Source: Azorinus chamasolen (taxonomy: Eukaryota; Mollusca; Bivalvia; Cardiida; Solecurtidae). From it: DNA of 64,000 bases. The stretch's first letter is position 1. Each line of letters starts with the position of its first letter. This document shows, in pieces, positions 31,564 to 41,161 of this stretch. Both the position numbers and the translations under genes were made by a program. Under the pieces are notes generated by a model. The model searched no databases. It saw only the letters and a list, made by a program, of their open reading frames with translations, and was not told where the DNA came from. The DNA is taken from NCBI GenBank assembly GCA_963576725.1, contig OY755238.1, forward strand, positions 28,849,201 through 28,913,200, written 5' to 3'.

Positions 31564-31574
31564 AATACTATTCG

Positions 31575-31683
31575 AAAACAAGCTGAGCAGGCCTGACCAG
31601 ACGACTTCTACAGGGGGTCTAACCTGAGTCTGTCCTGAAAAGGGGTCAAAATGAGTCACAACGTCTATATCATGTAAAGGGTT
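31575..31683 (+). mobile_element. Family A remnant
   Basis: AGCTGAGCAGGCCTGACCAG, CTTCTACAGGGGG and CATGTAAAGGGTTA. Followed by a fragment with GAGCCATCTCACCAGGATCT. Confidence 0.5.
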
Positions 31684-32029
31684 ACAAAAAGAGCCATCTC
31701 ACCAGGATCTGCACTTTTTGTCATGTTGCAGTCCGTGAATACCTGTATTCATGGAAAGCTTGACCTGCTTGAATGTTGGAACAGTCACTTTGGAAATTCA
31801 GCGGTTTTTTTTAAAAAATGGCTAAAATCTTATCAGGTTCTGGACTGGTTCCAATTCATTAGAGCATATACGGTTAGCTGACTATTGCGTTATAAACAAT
31901 GCAGAACTCAACAGACTCCGTGTTTAAACGCGATTCCTGATTTTGGTATACTGTTTACAAAACGAAGAATGGGTTTCGTTAATCAGAGCTCATGAGGTAA
32001 TGTGCACGCGGAGTGTTAAAAGTATGTGT

Positions 32030-32240
32030 ACAGTAAACCCATTCCACTATTCCTTTTTCTCTCTGAACTGGACTTATATTGATTACATAAACGTTTAGAT
32101 CTGCTTGGCAGGTGATTGCTTAATGCATGCAGGAAGTTCTCAGACAAGCTGTCCACATTGCCTTCACCGTCCATTTAGCTGCCTCCGTCATTGATACTAA
32201 TTTTAAAAAAATGAATCCGGTTTATAGGGGTTTTTGTAGT
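32030..32240. mobile_element. Family D relative, diverged
   Basis: ACAGTAAACCCATTCCAC at the left, GGTTTATAGGGGTTTTTGTA at the right. The core is worn (GGTGATTGCTTAATGCATGC). Confidence 0.55.
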
Positions 32241-32365
32241 ACAATTTTAATGTATCAAACGTAATTTAATACAGAAGGGTTCATTGGAATTATTCTGCAA
32301 TTCTGTTGTCATAGACAACGACGCTATCGTATGTCTTAAATATTAACGCTTCTTTGTGTATTTCC

Positions 32366-32612
32366 TTAACTCTTTACTCCATGCATATTGATATAAAAAT
32401 AACGTCATGAATATTAATTAGATTCATTTTTATAATATCGATTATGAACACAGAAATGTTTGACGATGGCCGAAACTGTAGCATCATATCTATATCATAT
32501 CATAAGCAAACAGAACAGACCCTGATCAGACGGCTCCTATAGGAGCCGTCTGATCTGGGTCTACTCTGTTTGCCAATGCGTAGAAACGCGTATTTATGGA
32601 GCTAAGGGTTAA
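32366..32612 (+). mobile_element. Family A MITE A25, complete
   Basis: TTAACTCTTTACTCCATG to TGGAGCTAAGGGTTAA. Palindrome at 32506-32573 with the intact GCTCCTATAGGAGC apex plus the T/T and C/A oppositions. Body with AACGTCATGAATATTAATTA. Confidence 0.92.
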
Positions 32613-32944
32613 GTCTTTGACCAGGTAATGCCCGGTCATGATGGGATATCATAACGACCTTCTATGCGCCTCAACTAGAACCAATCCGTTTGCAAACGTA
32701 AATAACTGTAATTTATGATAGGGGCTAAATAACTACAGAACTTGAAATTAATCTTTGTGTTCTATGTCAAAGCTTTTATTATACATCGGAATATGTTCTG
32801 TGAAATAGATGTGCATAAGACATGGGTTATTATAGTCTTTAAATGAGAATTTTAGTTGGTAATTGACACGCTGTTTTCCAATTACTACTTGCGTATAAAT
32901 TATGTACTTTAAAGCAGTGGTGAATGATTACACATCGAGGGCGA

Positions 32945-33015
32945 TATCAAAACCTTTTGTATCCTGGTAAAACGCCGGGTTACTCGGCTTCTCATCAGGA
33001 TAATAATTGCTTGAC
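32945..33015. mobile_element. Family G stem fragment
   Basis: TTTTGTATCCTGGTAAAACG, GCCGGGTTACTCGG and CTCATCAGGAT. Outer arms worn. Confidence 0.6.
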
Positions 33016-33080
33016 ACTCTGTTTAGCTTTTATTTATAAAACAAAATGAGCAACCGACCATTCTAAAACTTGAGGCAGGA

Positions 33081-33316
33081 GCAACTCTTTCCCTGTCCTA
33101 CGTTTATTCCAAATTTCAATACCTAATGTAATGAATATTACAACTAAATATGGAATGTAGAACACTGAAGCCATTTTAGAAAGTAAAGAAACGGATGTTT
33201 CAGATTCCATTAGCAAACAGAGCAGACCCTGGATCAGACAGCTCCTATTGAAGTCTTACCTGGTATACTCTGTTTTCAAATGCGTGAAAACACGTTTATC
33301 TGAGGGAAAGGGTTAA
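33081..33316 (+). mobile_element. Family A MITE A26
   Basis: CTCTTTCCCTGTCCTAC at the left, AGGGAAAGGGTTAA at the right. The palindrome has lost part of the second arm (AGACAGCTCCTATTGAAGTC). Confidence 0.82.
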
Positions 33317-33696
33317 ACAATAGTGTGACTACAGTCTGACATTCAACCATCGAAATATCAATACAGCAGATATTTATTGGTACATGTACCACCATCTCTA
33401 TTTCTACCGAAGCAGTACCAGTGTACAGATTATCGTTGATTTCTGTTACAATGTTCTTGTTAACAAATTTCAATTAAAGAGTTTTGTATAGAAATCATTG
33501 CCAGGTCTAGATATATCGTCAAGGAAGATGTTTCACCGGTAGTTTTATATACCGGTAAGTCCCTACTTCTGATTTTTATCGTTTGCAATATCGATTTCAG
33601 TGCCAGCATTGGCGTCTGCTGGAAACAGTTTCGACTGTTTCAAACTTTACAATGGGCGCTTGTTCAATTTCTTGATAAAGCAATAAACGGAGTTTC

Positions 33697-33770
33697 AAAC
33701 AATTTAAATCCTGCTGAGACGCCGAGTTACTCGGTTTGTCATCTGGATAAAAAATGTGTGCTTATGATAT
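33697..33770. mobile_element. Family G stem fragment
   Basis: AAATCCTGCTGAGACGCCGA, apex GCCGAGTTACTCGG, then TTGTCATCTGGAT. Termini missing. Confidence 0.6.
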
Positions 33771-33830
33771 AACAGACCTGTATCATTGGCATTGAATCGG
33801 TTAAATGTCTAATAGGAGATTGCCTCAGCT

Positions 33831-34023
33831 CAGTGCTATAGACAAAGGTGCGAGCCCAAATACTAAAAATGTCATTTCTCCACCAAACCCTATACTGTGA
33901 TCAATCTTTAGAATCGTCTCATCAAGACGATTCTAAAGAGTGATTACAGTATAGGGTTTGGTGGAGAAATAAAGGAGTTCTTCTTGATAATGTTTAAATT
34001 TGCGCATCTTATATGAACCTCTG
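33831..34023 (-). mobile_element. Family C element C5, complete
   Basis: CAGTGCTATAGACAAAGGTG to ATATGAACCTCTG. The palindrome at 33874-33970 starts and ends with ATTTCTCCACC and its complement. Apex CGTCTCATCAAGACG. Confidence 0.88.
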
Positions 34024-34215
34024 TCAGCTTCTTTTAAAAACATAACCAATGTTTTAGAAATAGACTGACGAGACACCGAGTTGCTTAGAATTTCATCTAG
34101 ATTCAAACTATTTGCAAAGATGTTCAAGGAATTGTCTATGGTGATGAGAGAATTGGTTGCCTTGGCAACGTTACTGGAGTTTAAACGTTTGATAATACAA
34201 CGACACATGCATTGC

Positions 34216-34337
34216 TCAATAACTCTTTACCTGATTAATATTCAAGTATAGTGACATCATGGCTATTAATTAGCTGAATATTTATGAAAGCATCAGAACA
34301 CGTGGTTGTTTGGCCATGACGGACTCTAGAATCATAT
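34216..34337 (+). mobile_element. Family A left half, joined to family C
   Basis: TAACTCTTTACCTGATTA, TGGCCATGACGGACTCTAGA and ATCATATCTTTGTAA. It stops where the palindrome should start and C6 begins. Confidence 0.7.
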
Positions 34338-34506
34338 CTTTGTAATCAAGGGTGCGTGCTCAAAGCTAAAAATCGTCAAGTCTCCACCAAATCCTATACT
34401 GTGACCACTCATTAGAATCGATTATAAAGAATATTCACAGTATAGGGTTTGGTGGAGAAACATAGGAGCTATGGTTGAAAGTGGGCGCAGCTTATCTGAA
34501 CCTCTG
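34338..34506 (-). mobile_element. Family C element C6
   Basis: Palindrome from TCTCCACCAAATCCTATACT to GGTGGAGAAAC. Arms uneven near the apex (ATTAGAATCGATTATAAAG). The right end CTTATCTGAACCTCTG is good. Confidence 0.8.
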
Positions 34507-34594
34507 TAATTCCAGGAATAGTCAGTTCGTACTTTACATGAGGAATACTCATTTTGATATAAGAAAAATGACACCACAAGTATGACCTGAATGA

Positions 34595-34822
34595 TTAACC
34601 CATTCCCTCATATTGACGTTTTTTGACGACTCTGTAGCAGTAATTATGTTTAATCATTGTGATAAATAGAACATTTGCTCCTATGAGAGCAAATGCTCTA
34701 TTTATCACAATGGTTTCAAACTACAACTTCTAAAATGTTCCTTTTCTCTAGATAATGCTCCTTTTTGGAAGAGATATTCAAAGAGGTTGTATCTAAAAAT
34801 AACCTATAAGGCAATGGGTTAA
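34595..34822 (+). mobile_element. Family B MITE B9, complete
   Basis: TTAACCCATTCCCTCATATT to AAGGCAATGGGTTAA, 228 bp. Palindrome with apex TGCTCCTATGAGAGCA, nearly perfect outward. Confidence 0.92.
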
Positions 34823-34829
34823 AATGGTA

Positions 34830-34956
34830 TAGGAATACAGGATGTTTGCCCATAGCGGAACCTGTATAACCATACCCCCAATTAGCAAACTGAGCAAACA
34901 GAGTACACCATGATCAGACAGCTCCATAAGGAGCCGTCTTATCTGGATATACTTTG
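34830..34956 (+). mobile_element. Family A, palindromic half
   Basis: GCAAACAGAGTACACCATGA, apex CAGCTCCATAAGGAGCCG and second arm ATCTGGATATACTTTG. Cut by the next element at its TTAA. Confidence 0.7.
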
Positions 34957-35205
34957 TTAACCTTTTCCTTCATCTAAGCGCTGTTCAAGCATTTACAAAT
35001 AGGGTACACCCAGATCAGACGGTTTCTATAGAAGCCCTCTGATCAGAGTCTGCTCTGTTTGCTAATGGAATTTGAAATATTTGTTTATTTAATGTCTTAA
35101 ATGGCCACAATGTTACAACTGCCATATTTCGTTATAACTATTTTCCCCATGGATATTCAGTAGGCATTGGAATTTGGAATAAACATAAAACAGGGTAAGT
35201 GTTAT
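34957..35205 (-). mobile_element. Family A MITE A29
   Basis: TTAACCTTTTCCTTCATC to AAACAGGGTAAGTGTTA. Palindrome with apex GGTTTCTATAGAAGCC and an A/A opposition. Body variant like 1-213 (AGTAGGCATTGGAATTTGG). Confidence 0.82.
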
Positions 35206-35273
35206 GCGTTGCTTCAAAAGGCATTTCAATCAAGAACAAATACTTAATATAGAATTCACAATTATGATGCTTT

Positions 35274-35457
35274 TTAACCTTTAGCCTGCTCTGCAAAACA
35301 ATTGTTTACAGAAATTTTCACTATAATCAATGTGTCTACCAAACTGTAATCAGGGTATCAAACATCCTGTATCCTGGTGAGTAACTCGGCGTCTCATCTG
35401 AATCAAAACTGTTTGCATGGGTAGTTATTCATCCCTCCGCAGCAAGCTAAAGGTTAA
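35274..35457. mobile_element. Family G MITE G6, with termini
   Basis: TTAACCTTTAGCCTGCT to AGCAAGCTAAAGGTTAA, 184 bp. It defines the family ends. The stem is shortened (ATCCTGGTGAGTAACTCGGC). Confidence 0.82.
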
Positions 35458-35659
35458 TCACAGTGGCACTCATTCTGTTACATTTAATTTATCTGTGGCC
35501 ATACGATCTTTATTGTTATTATCCGGGGATATTTGATTATATGGTATCAGCTCTTCATTAATCTTCATCACGTTGACAAAATGTCCGCGCAAACCCTGAT
35601 ATTGAGTAACATATTGATTTACGTCCCTTGAACGAAATGCTTGTGGGAAACATTTGACT

Positions 35660-35770
35660 GAGTGTCAAACAGTTTGGGTCCGGGTGAGACACCAAGAAGC
35701 TCGGCGTCTCATCTGGATCAAAGTTGTTTGAAAATGCGGGCCAGGTTGCGATTTGCAGGGCAAGGATTAA
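35660..35770. mobile_element. Family G element
   Basis: Stem at 35665-35731 (GTCAAACAGTTTGGGTCC...GGATCAAAGTTGTTTGA), apex CCAAGAAGCTCGG, right end GCAGGGCAAGGATTAA. Confidence 0.7.
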
Positions 35771-35871
35771 CAATAAACACTATTATGATTGTGTAATACT
35801 GTGATGCATCGCTACGTAATGAACGAGAATTAATCAGTTCTTGGTTTTAAGAGTATTGTACAACTGTTTGC

Positions 35872-35960
35872 TCGAGTGTGAGATCATTCTCAAGCATCTG
35901 ATTGGTCAGATACTTGAGAATGATTTTAGACTCAGACTCAGAGGTTTTTTATAACATTGG
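35872..35960. repeat. Imperfect hairpin and short duplications
   Basis: ATCATTCTCAAG and TTGAGAATGAT flank CATCTGATTGGTCAGATAC. Just downstream, GGGCCCAGGAGCAATGGGCC contains a short tandem duplication. CTGATTGG / CCAATCA recalls the 30 bp repeat at 44211. Confidence 0.6.
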
Positions 35961-36124
35961 GCCCAGGAGCAATGGGCCCAGGAGCCCTAATCAATGCAGA
36001 ACATGAATGACATGTGCCAATAGTTTGGTTCTAGACGAGACATTCCAGTGTCTCATCTGAATCAATCTGATACATTTGCTTTTTCATTACAAGCATCTTT
36101 ATTTCAAACTTAAATTTAAACTTT

Positions 36125-36370
36125 GATTTATTAGATACGCCTTTCAACACTTTTGCAAACAAAGCAACCCCAAAGCAGACGGCTTCCGCAGGAGCTGTCT
36201 GATCAGGATTTGCTTTGTTTGTTTACAGAACAATATATGTAGAGCTTTACAATTTCAGCAATGGACAAAATAGTTCAGTCGTTCACTTGCCGTTATAACA
36301 CTTGATCTAATTGATATCAATGACGTCACTAGTTCTCATACAAATATTCATGAGCTAAAATGATTATAGC
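36125..36370 (-). mobile_element. Family A, diverged
   Basis: GCAAACAAAGCAACCCC, apex GGCTTCCGCAGGAGC, TGATCAGGATTTGCTTTGTT, then ATATTCATGAGCTAAAATGA. Both termini worn. Confidence 0.7.
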
Positions 36371-36479
36371 TAATCGGTAAACGTTAACCATCTGAATGCT
36401 GGAAACGAGTATGTGACATATAAAAAAGTAAAGTACCTAGTTATAGTCTACTTTCAGTCCGAATGACCGCTCATTGGAC

Positions 36480-36735
36480 TGTACATTTACTCCCCTGGTC
36501 ATTGAGTCATTGGCCTACAATATTGAGCACTGCTAACATATGGCGCAATCATGCAGCCGCAGTACCGGCGAGTGACCCTCACAGGTACCCATTTTAACCC
36601 CTGGGTGGAGAGTATGTGCGGGTGGGAGACACGGAAAAGCGTCTCTGAAATTTCCGGGTGGGACCGGGATTTGAATCCCGGACCTCCGGACTGATAGTCA
36701 AGCGCGTTACCACTAGACCACCGCCACCGCACATA
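36480..36735 (-). mobile_element. tRNA-headed SINE (Asp-like)
   Basis: Minus strand: the head at about 36655-36730 has the A-box region TGGTCTAGTGGTAACGCG, a loop compatible with anticodon ATC, and the B-box GGATTCAAATCCC. Acceptor pairing is poor, so it is not a functional tRNA. The body continues with CACCCAGGGGTTAAAATGGG. A promoter-bearing SINE is the best fit. Confidence 0.7.
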
Positions 36736-36741
36736 TGCATG

Positions 36742-36812
36742 CAGTATAGATCCAGACCAAAGTACTCCTAGAGGAGCCATCATATCAGGGTCTGCACTGT
36801 TAGTCATTCTGA
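36742..36812. mobile_element. Family K/A-type stem fragment
   Basis: TATAGATCCAGACC, apex TACTCCTAGAGGAGCC, ATCAGGGTCTGCACTGTTAG. It directly adjoins the SINE. Confidence 0.6.
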
Positions 36813-37140
36813 AGCACCTTGCAAATCATACCCCTTCACACCAAATGGACAATATCATTTTAACAATTCTAAGGTTTCAATGTGAAGCAGGCTACATTTT
36901 CAGTTTCCTTAGCAGGGAAACGGACAATGGATATGTACTCGTAACTATATAATCCACGGTTCACCCAGTAACTATTGTCTATGAACAACTGTGGACTATA
37001 CTAATGGAAACATGTTATCAATAATCATCATCATTCCTATATTCAATATATATATGTTGCTGTTAATGTATTAAATATCTGCTGTCAACTGAAAATAAAT
37101 GTCATCCCAATATCATTATAATAGTGTCAGCCATTAATCC
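36813..37140. other. No gene seen
   Basis: AT-rich DNA without recognisable features. Confidence 0.5.
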
Positions 37141-37169
37141 ATAGCCCACCAATCACAATTATAGTTACA

Positions 37170-37240
37170 TTTGCAAACAGTGTAGACCCAGGTGAGAGAG
37201 CTCCTATATGAGCTCTCTCATCTGGGTCTGCACTGCTTGC
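37170..37240. mobile_element. Family K-type stem
   Basis: GCAAACAGTGTAGACCCAGG...ATCTGGGTCTGCACTGCTTG, apex GAGCTCCTATATGAGCTC. The stem resembles A but with GTGTAGA in place of GAGTAGA. Confidence 0.7.
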
Positions 37241-37318
37241 CTTGGAAAATCCATGCCTGCATGCGCTGTGCTTTTGCCTAGGAAAATCCTTACAACATGT
37301 ATTTTGTTGCACAGATTT

Positions 37319-37575
37319 GCCTAACTCTTTCGTTGCCAATGTCGCATAAGTGATTTCCTATGCAAACGGTTTGGATCCAGATGAGATGCAGATTAACATG
37401 GCGTTTCATCAGATTCCAAACTTTTTGTCAGACTGACTTTTTAAATAAAAAAGAAGAGAGATAAAAAAAATGAAACTATTAGCAGACGATCACGTTTGCA
37501 GACGACAAAATTCGGCAGCAAAATAGTCAATATTCAAAGGGGGCAGTGTGATAAAAATATGTGTCGGGCTAAGGG
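37319..37575 (-). mobile_element. Family F ends with a family G stem
   Basis: Starts TAACTCTTTCGTTGCCAATG, which is the reverse complement of the F right end, then carries GCAAACGGTTTGGATCCAGA and ATCAGATTCCAAACTTTTTG, a G stem, instead of the F stem. The F-like body follows (GAGAGATAAAAAAAATG, GCAGACGACAAAATT). Confidence 0.65.
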
Positions 37576-37579
37576 TAAC

Positions 37580-37650
37580 GCTTTGCAAACAAAGTAGACT
37601 GATTTAAGACAGCTCCTAAAGGAGCTGTCTGATCAGTGTCTATCCTGTTT
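37580..37650. mobile_element. Family A stem fragment
   Basis: GCAAACAAAGTAGACTGA, apex CAGCTCCTAAAGGAGCTG, ATCAGTGTCTATCCTGTTTG. Confidence 0.6.
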
Positions 37651-37739
37651 GCTGAAATACTTCTTTAGATCAGCTTCTATACAGTAATCACTGAATCAGT
37701 TTCCATTTTCCATGTGCAAATGTAAACTTCAGCTCATTT

Positions 37740-37830
37740 ACATAATCTATTTATCACATAATCTGTCGTGTGAGAGTGCCGAAATACACGTAGAGTGCCG
37801 TAAATCACGGAAATGCACTAGTAAATATTT
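37740..37830 (+). repeat. Dispersed repeat S, copy 1
   Basis: GTGTGAGAGTGCCG, AGAGTGCCGTAAATC and AAATGCACTAGT recur in reverse at 49575-49660. Confidence 0.6.
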
Positions 37831-38154
37831 GGGGTAAATGATCAGTACTATGGCCGTCAGAAATAGTCTGTTTCACTTTCTCGGTTCTTTCATATTTGTA
37901 CAGGGTGTGGATATTGCCTCTTAATCAATATCAATTCGGGTATAGATTCCAGCAGAATGACAAGAGTAATGCGTCCATTATTCGTTACAGTGTCGTGTGT
38001 TACCATATATACGTTCCGGCATTGCTATTCCTACACCGACCATTTAAATGTTTGGCCAGGACAATAGCTGCACGGATGGCCTTAAAGGCTTGATTATATT
38101 CGAAGTTGGTTCAAAAGGCATTATCTGAAATTTTGTGCCAATGATTATTAAGTA

Positions 38155-38315
38155 TTTCCCTCATATAAACCCTTTTTTCACAACGTTGCAAACAGAGCAG
38201 ACCCAGTCTGTCCTATTTGCTGACGACATGATATAAATCTGAATCTGCCTGTTTTATCAAAACAAAATGCAACATTTAAAATATTCAGCTAATAAATATT
38301 TATGATATCATTCAG
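38155..38315 (-). mobile_element. Family A, palindrome mostly deleted
   Basis: CATATAAACCCTTTTTTC, GCAAACAGAGCAGACCCAG joined directly to TCTGTCCTATTTGC, then TGAATCTGCCTG. The apex and inner stem are gone. Confidence 0.65.
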
Positions 38316-38760
38316 GCGCGGATTTAGAGGGGGCACAGCCGGCGTACGCCTCCCCCCTAAAATTGCCCACTTTTATTTTATATTTAGGTCTATATACAGT
38401 AAAACCTCTCTATAATGACCACTAAATTGTGTTACTTAATTGATATTTAGAGCAGGTGGCTGCTTAAAGCAAGGTGAAAGTAAAACAGAACGCTCCCATA
38501 GGAACGTTCTGTTTTACTTTCACCTTGCTTTAAGCAGTCACCTGCCTTTAGCACAAACTAAGTGATGTAATTTAGTGGTCGTTATAGAGAGATGTAACTG
38601 TATCTACTAAAAACAATAAATAAATGATTCAGTAGGAGTGTTTTATTTCCCTCACCCAATTAAGCTCTGTTTGAACATGTATTACAAACACACTATTTAT
38701 TTATGTCATCAAACATAAAAATCTACGCCCCCCTCCAAAAAAAAATCTGTTTTACATCAC
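38316..38760 (+). repeat. Unclassified repeat host of D11
   Basis: Starts GCGCGGATTTAGAGGGGGCA with CGTACGCCTCCCCCC, and after D11 ends with AATCTACGCCCCCCTCC. D11 interrupts it at TA. The class is not clear. Confidence 0.4.
38395..38602. mobile_element. Family D element D11, complete
   Basis: TACAGTAAAACCTCTCTATA to AGAGATGTAACTGTA, 208 bp. The core palindrome at 38452-38545 reads GCAGGTGGCTGCTTAAAGC outward and ACGCTCCCATAGGAACGT at the centre. Confidence 0.93.
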
Positions 38761-38830
38761 ATCCTATGCTCAGTCGCGTTCTCCTCCATGTGACAAGGTA
38801 ACAGTTGCTCTAGTGATTGATATCACTATT

Positions 38831-39060
38831 TTAACTCTTTCGGTGCCAAATGTCTAATTGTCGTCTGCAACCCAATTTTGTTCAATCATTCTGTAAAATA
38901 AGGAAACGAGATAAATGAATTAAACAACAGATCTAGAACTGGAGAATGAGACAAAAGAGGGGTCCCTGATCAGACGTCGCCTTGAAAAGGCGGCGTCTGA
39001 TCTGGGACTGCACTATTTGTCGTGGTGCATGTTTTGCGGCATTGGCAGTGAAAGGGTTAA
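38831..39060 (+). mobile_element. Family F MITE F4, complete
   Basis: TTAACTCTTTCGGTGCC to GCAGTGAAAGGGTTAA, 230 bp. Palindrome with apex GCCTTGAAAAGGC and a T/T opposition. It abuts the LINE remnant. Confidence 0.9.
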
Positions 39061-40841
39061 ACAAAGGAATAGCTGATTTTTGTGAACGAAATAATGTCAT
39101 ATCGGATACCTAGTTTGGTTTCAGAGAAGGCAGGTCTACTGTTGACGCACAGTACATACTAATGTCTATAATACAAATATACCTGCATGAGAACAAACGA
39201 TTGTATTGTGTATTTGTAGACATGAAAAGGCGTTCGATAGAGGGGATAGAAATTCTTTATGGTTGAGATTGTATGGGTCGGGTGTTCAAGGCAAAATGTT
39301 ACGTATAATTTGAGACATGTACACAAAGTTCAAATCGTGTGTTAGAAGCTGTAATTTTCAATTACTCGGTTGGACTCGATATCTCCCATTATATATTCCC
39401 TTTTCACTGAATACCTCGATTTTTTTTAACAGGACAACATTTATTGTAGTTTGGATTTTGATGATATTATCATAATATTATTACTATTTGCTGATGATAT
39501 GGTTGTATTGGGACAGACACCTTCAGATCTACAACATAGTTTGAATTTGCTATATGAATACTGTAATAAATGGAGGTTAGCAGTAAAAAAAACCCTAAGG
39601 CAATGGTATTAAAAAGGGGGCGGGCTAAAACGGGACGAAACATGGAGATACAATGGACAGCTTTTGGAAATTGTAAATGACTTTAATTACTTGTGGGGTG
39701 TTTAGTTATACTGGGATCTTTTACTTTAAATCAGGATTATTTAGTAGGAAATGGATTGAAAGCTACGAACGTTTTATTTGTAAATTGTAAAAACATTGAA
39801 TTAAAACCCAATATCAAGTGTCAAGTTTTTTATGCTTTTGTTAGATCAACAGTTAATTATGCTTGTGAAATTTGGGGTTTAACAAAGACTAAAGAACTGG
39901 AACGACTGCATCTTAGGTTTTGTAAAACTATTTTAGGTGTAAATATTCGCACGAGTGGTGTTGGTGTTTATAATGAGCTACGTCGGTATCCCTTGTACCT
40001 AAAGTGATATGTAAGAACACTAAAGTATTCGAATAATTTGCTTACATCTGTTGTTTACAAACAATCTCTATTAGATTGTAATAATGGCTGTATAAATTGG
40101 GTTTTGCGTATCAGGAATTTACTGTATCTGCTTGGATATGCCTATATTTGGGAGTCCGATACTGTAATAGATTTCAAACATTTTCATAATGAATATAAAA
40201 GAAGACGTATTGATGATTTTATACAGACTTGGAACACCGATGTCGGCAATAACAGGGTAATGAATTTGTATTCTAATATCAAAGAGACTTTTGTATATGA
40301 ACAGTATTTAGGTGATATACCTGGTGAAATAAGATGTTATTTTTCTAGACTCCGATTGGCCTCTCACTCATTAAGAGTACAGACTGGTCGTTTCGGCGTG
40401 AATATAATAGAGAGACATTTAAGAACTTGTTTAACTTGTAACAACTCTAGGGATGTTGAGGACGAGTATCATTTCAACCTGGTTTGTAAGCATATCAGAA
40501 ATTAGACATAAATACATTAAGACATTAAGAAGTACTATCATACTAGACCTAGTGTTGTTGAAATGTACAAAGAAAAGGGTTTTTATTAAATTTAGCTTAA
40601 CTTATTAAAGAAGCCCTTATCTTCCGCAATAACGTGCTTAATGATGTGACTTAAACAATAGTGGGTTCATTCGCTTTTCGCTTTTCTTGTACTGACCGTA
40701 GCAGGTCGATGTTTTATTTTAGTTCGCTATACTACAATATGTCATGTCACGAAACTATTGTACACACACGTGTGTTGCAATGAGGTATTTAATGTACATA
40801 TTGCTATTAAAGATTCTGTTCTGTTCTATTCTGTTCTGTAA
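39061..40841 (+). mobile_element. 5'-truncated dead LINE (non-LTR retrotransposon)
   Basis: Broken reverse transcriptase region followed by a C-terminal domain and a noncoding 3' end. The 3' end closes with a short TTCTG-type tandem run (about 40813-40840), as many non-LTR elements do. The 5' part (endonuclease) is missing. Stops and frameshifts make it inactive. Confidence 0.85.
39070..40505 (+). pseudogene. LINE reverse transcriptase pseudogene
   Basis: Readable pieces: FGFREGRSTVDA then FVDMK with a frameshift before AFDRG (RT palm); LLLFADDMVVLG (catalytic FADD, near 39478-39513); NYACEIWGL then LHLRFCKTILGV in 39693-40007; and a last frame at 40038-40505 with RLASHSLRVQTGRFG and a C..C.....DEYHF...C zinc-knuckle-like end. 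At least three stops or frameshifts. Clade not assigned. Confidence 0.8.
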
Positions 40842-41081
40842 AATCTCCACGCGGCTTGCGCGAGCATCACATGTATCGCTTAACCTTGCCACCGCGCACG
40901 CGGATAATATTAAACTAGATGATGTATAATGCATGCAGTTAGATACATATTCTACGGACTGGCCTTCGTATCCAGAGTATGTACATGTATAATAATTAGA
41001 TAGCAATAAGTATTTAGTTCTTATTTTAATTCTTTCAGAGTGTCTAGGCTTATTACAACATTTCATTAAGTGCTTTTACCT

Positions 41082-41129
41082 ATTGAAAGCAAAGGTGCCC
41101 GACGCATGCTTGGACTCATCCATGCCCCC

Positions 41130-41161
<32 letters not shown>

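Noticed and set aside
36655..36730. Functional tRNA-Asp gene on the minus strand
   Set aside because: A and B boxes and a plausible anticodon loop exist, but the acceptor stem does not pair well and a SINE-like body follows. Treated as a SINE head.
40744..41066. Frames of 61 and 103 codons just after the LINE
   Set aside because: They run across the LINE 3' TTCTG run in opposite senses and have no domain; chance frames.
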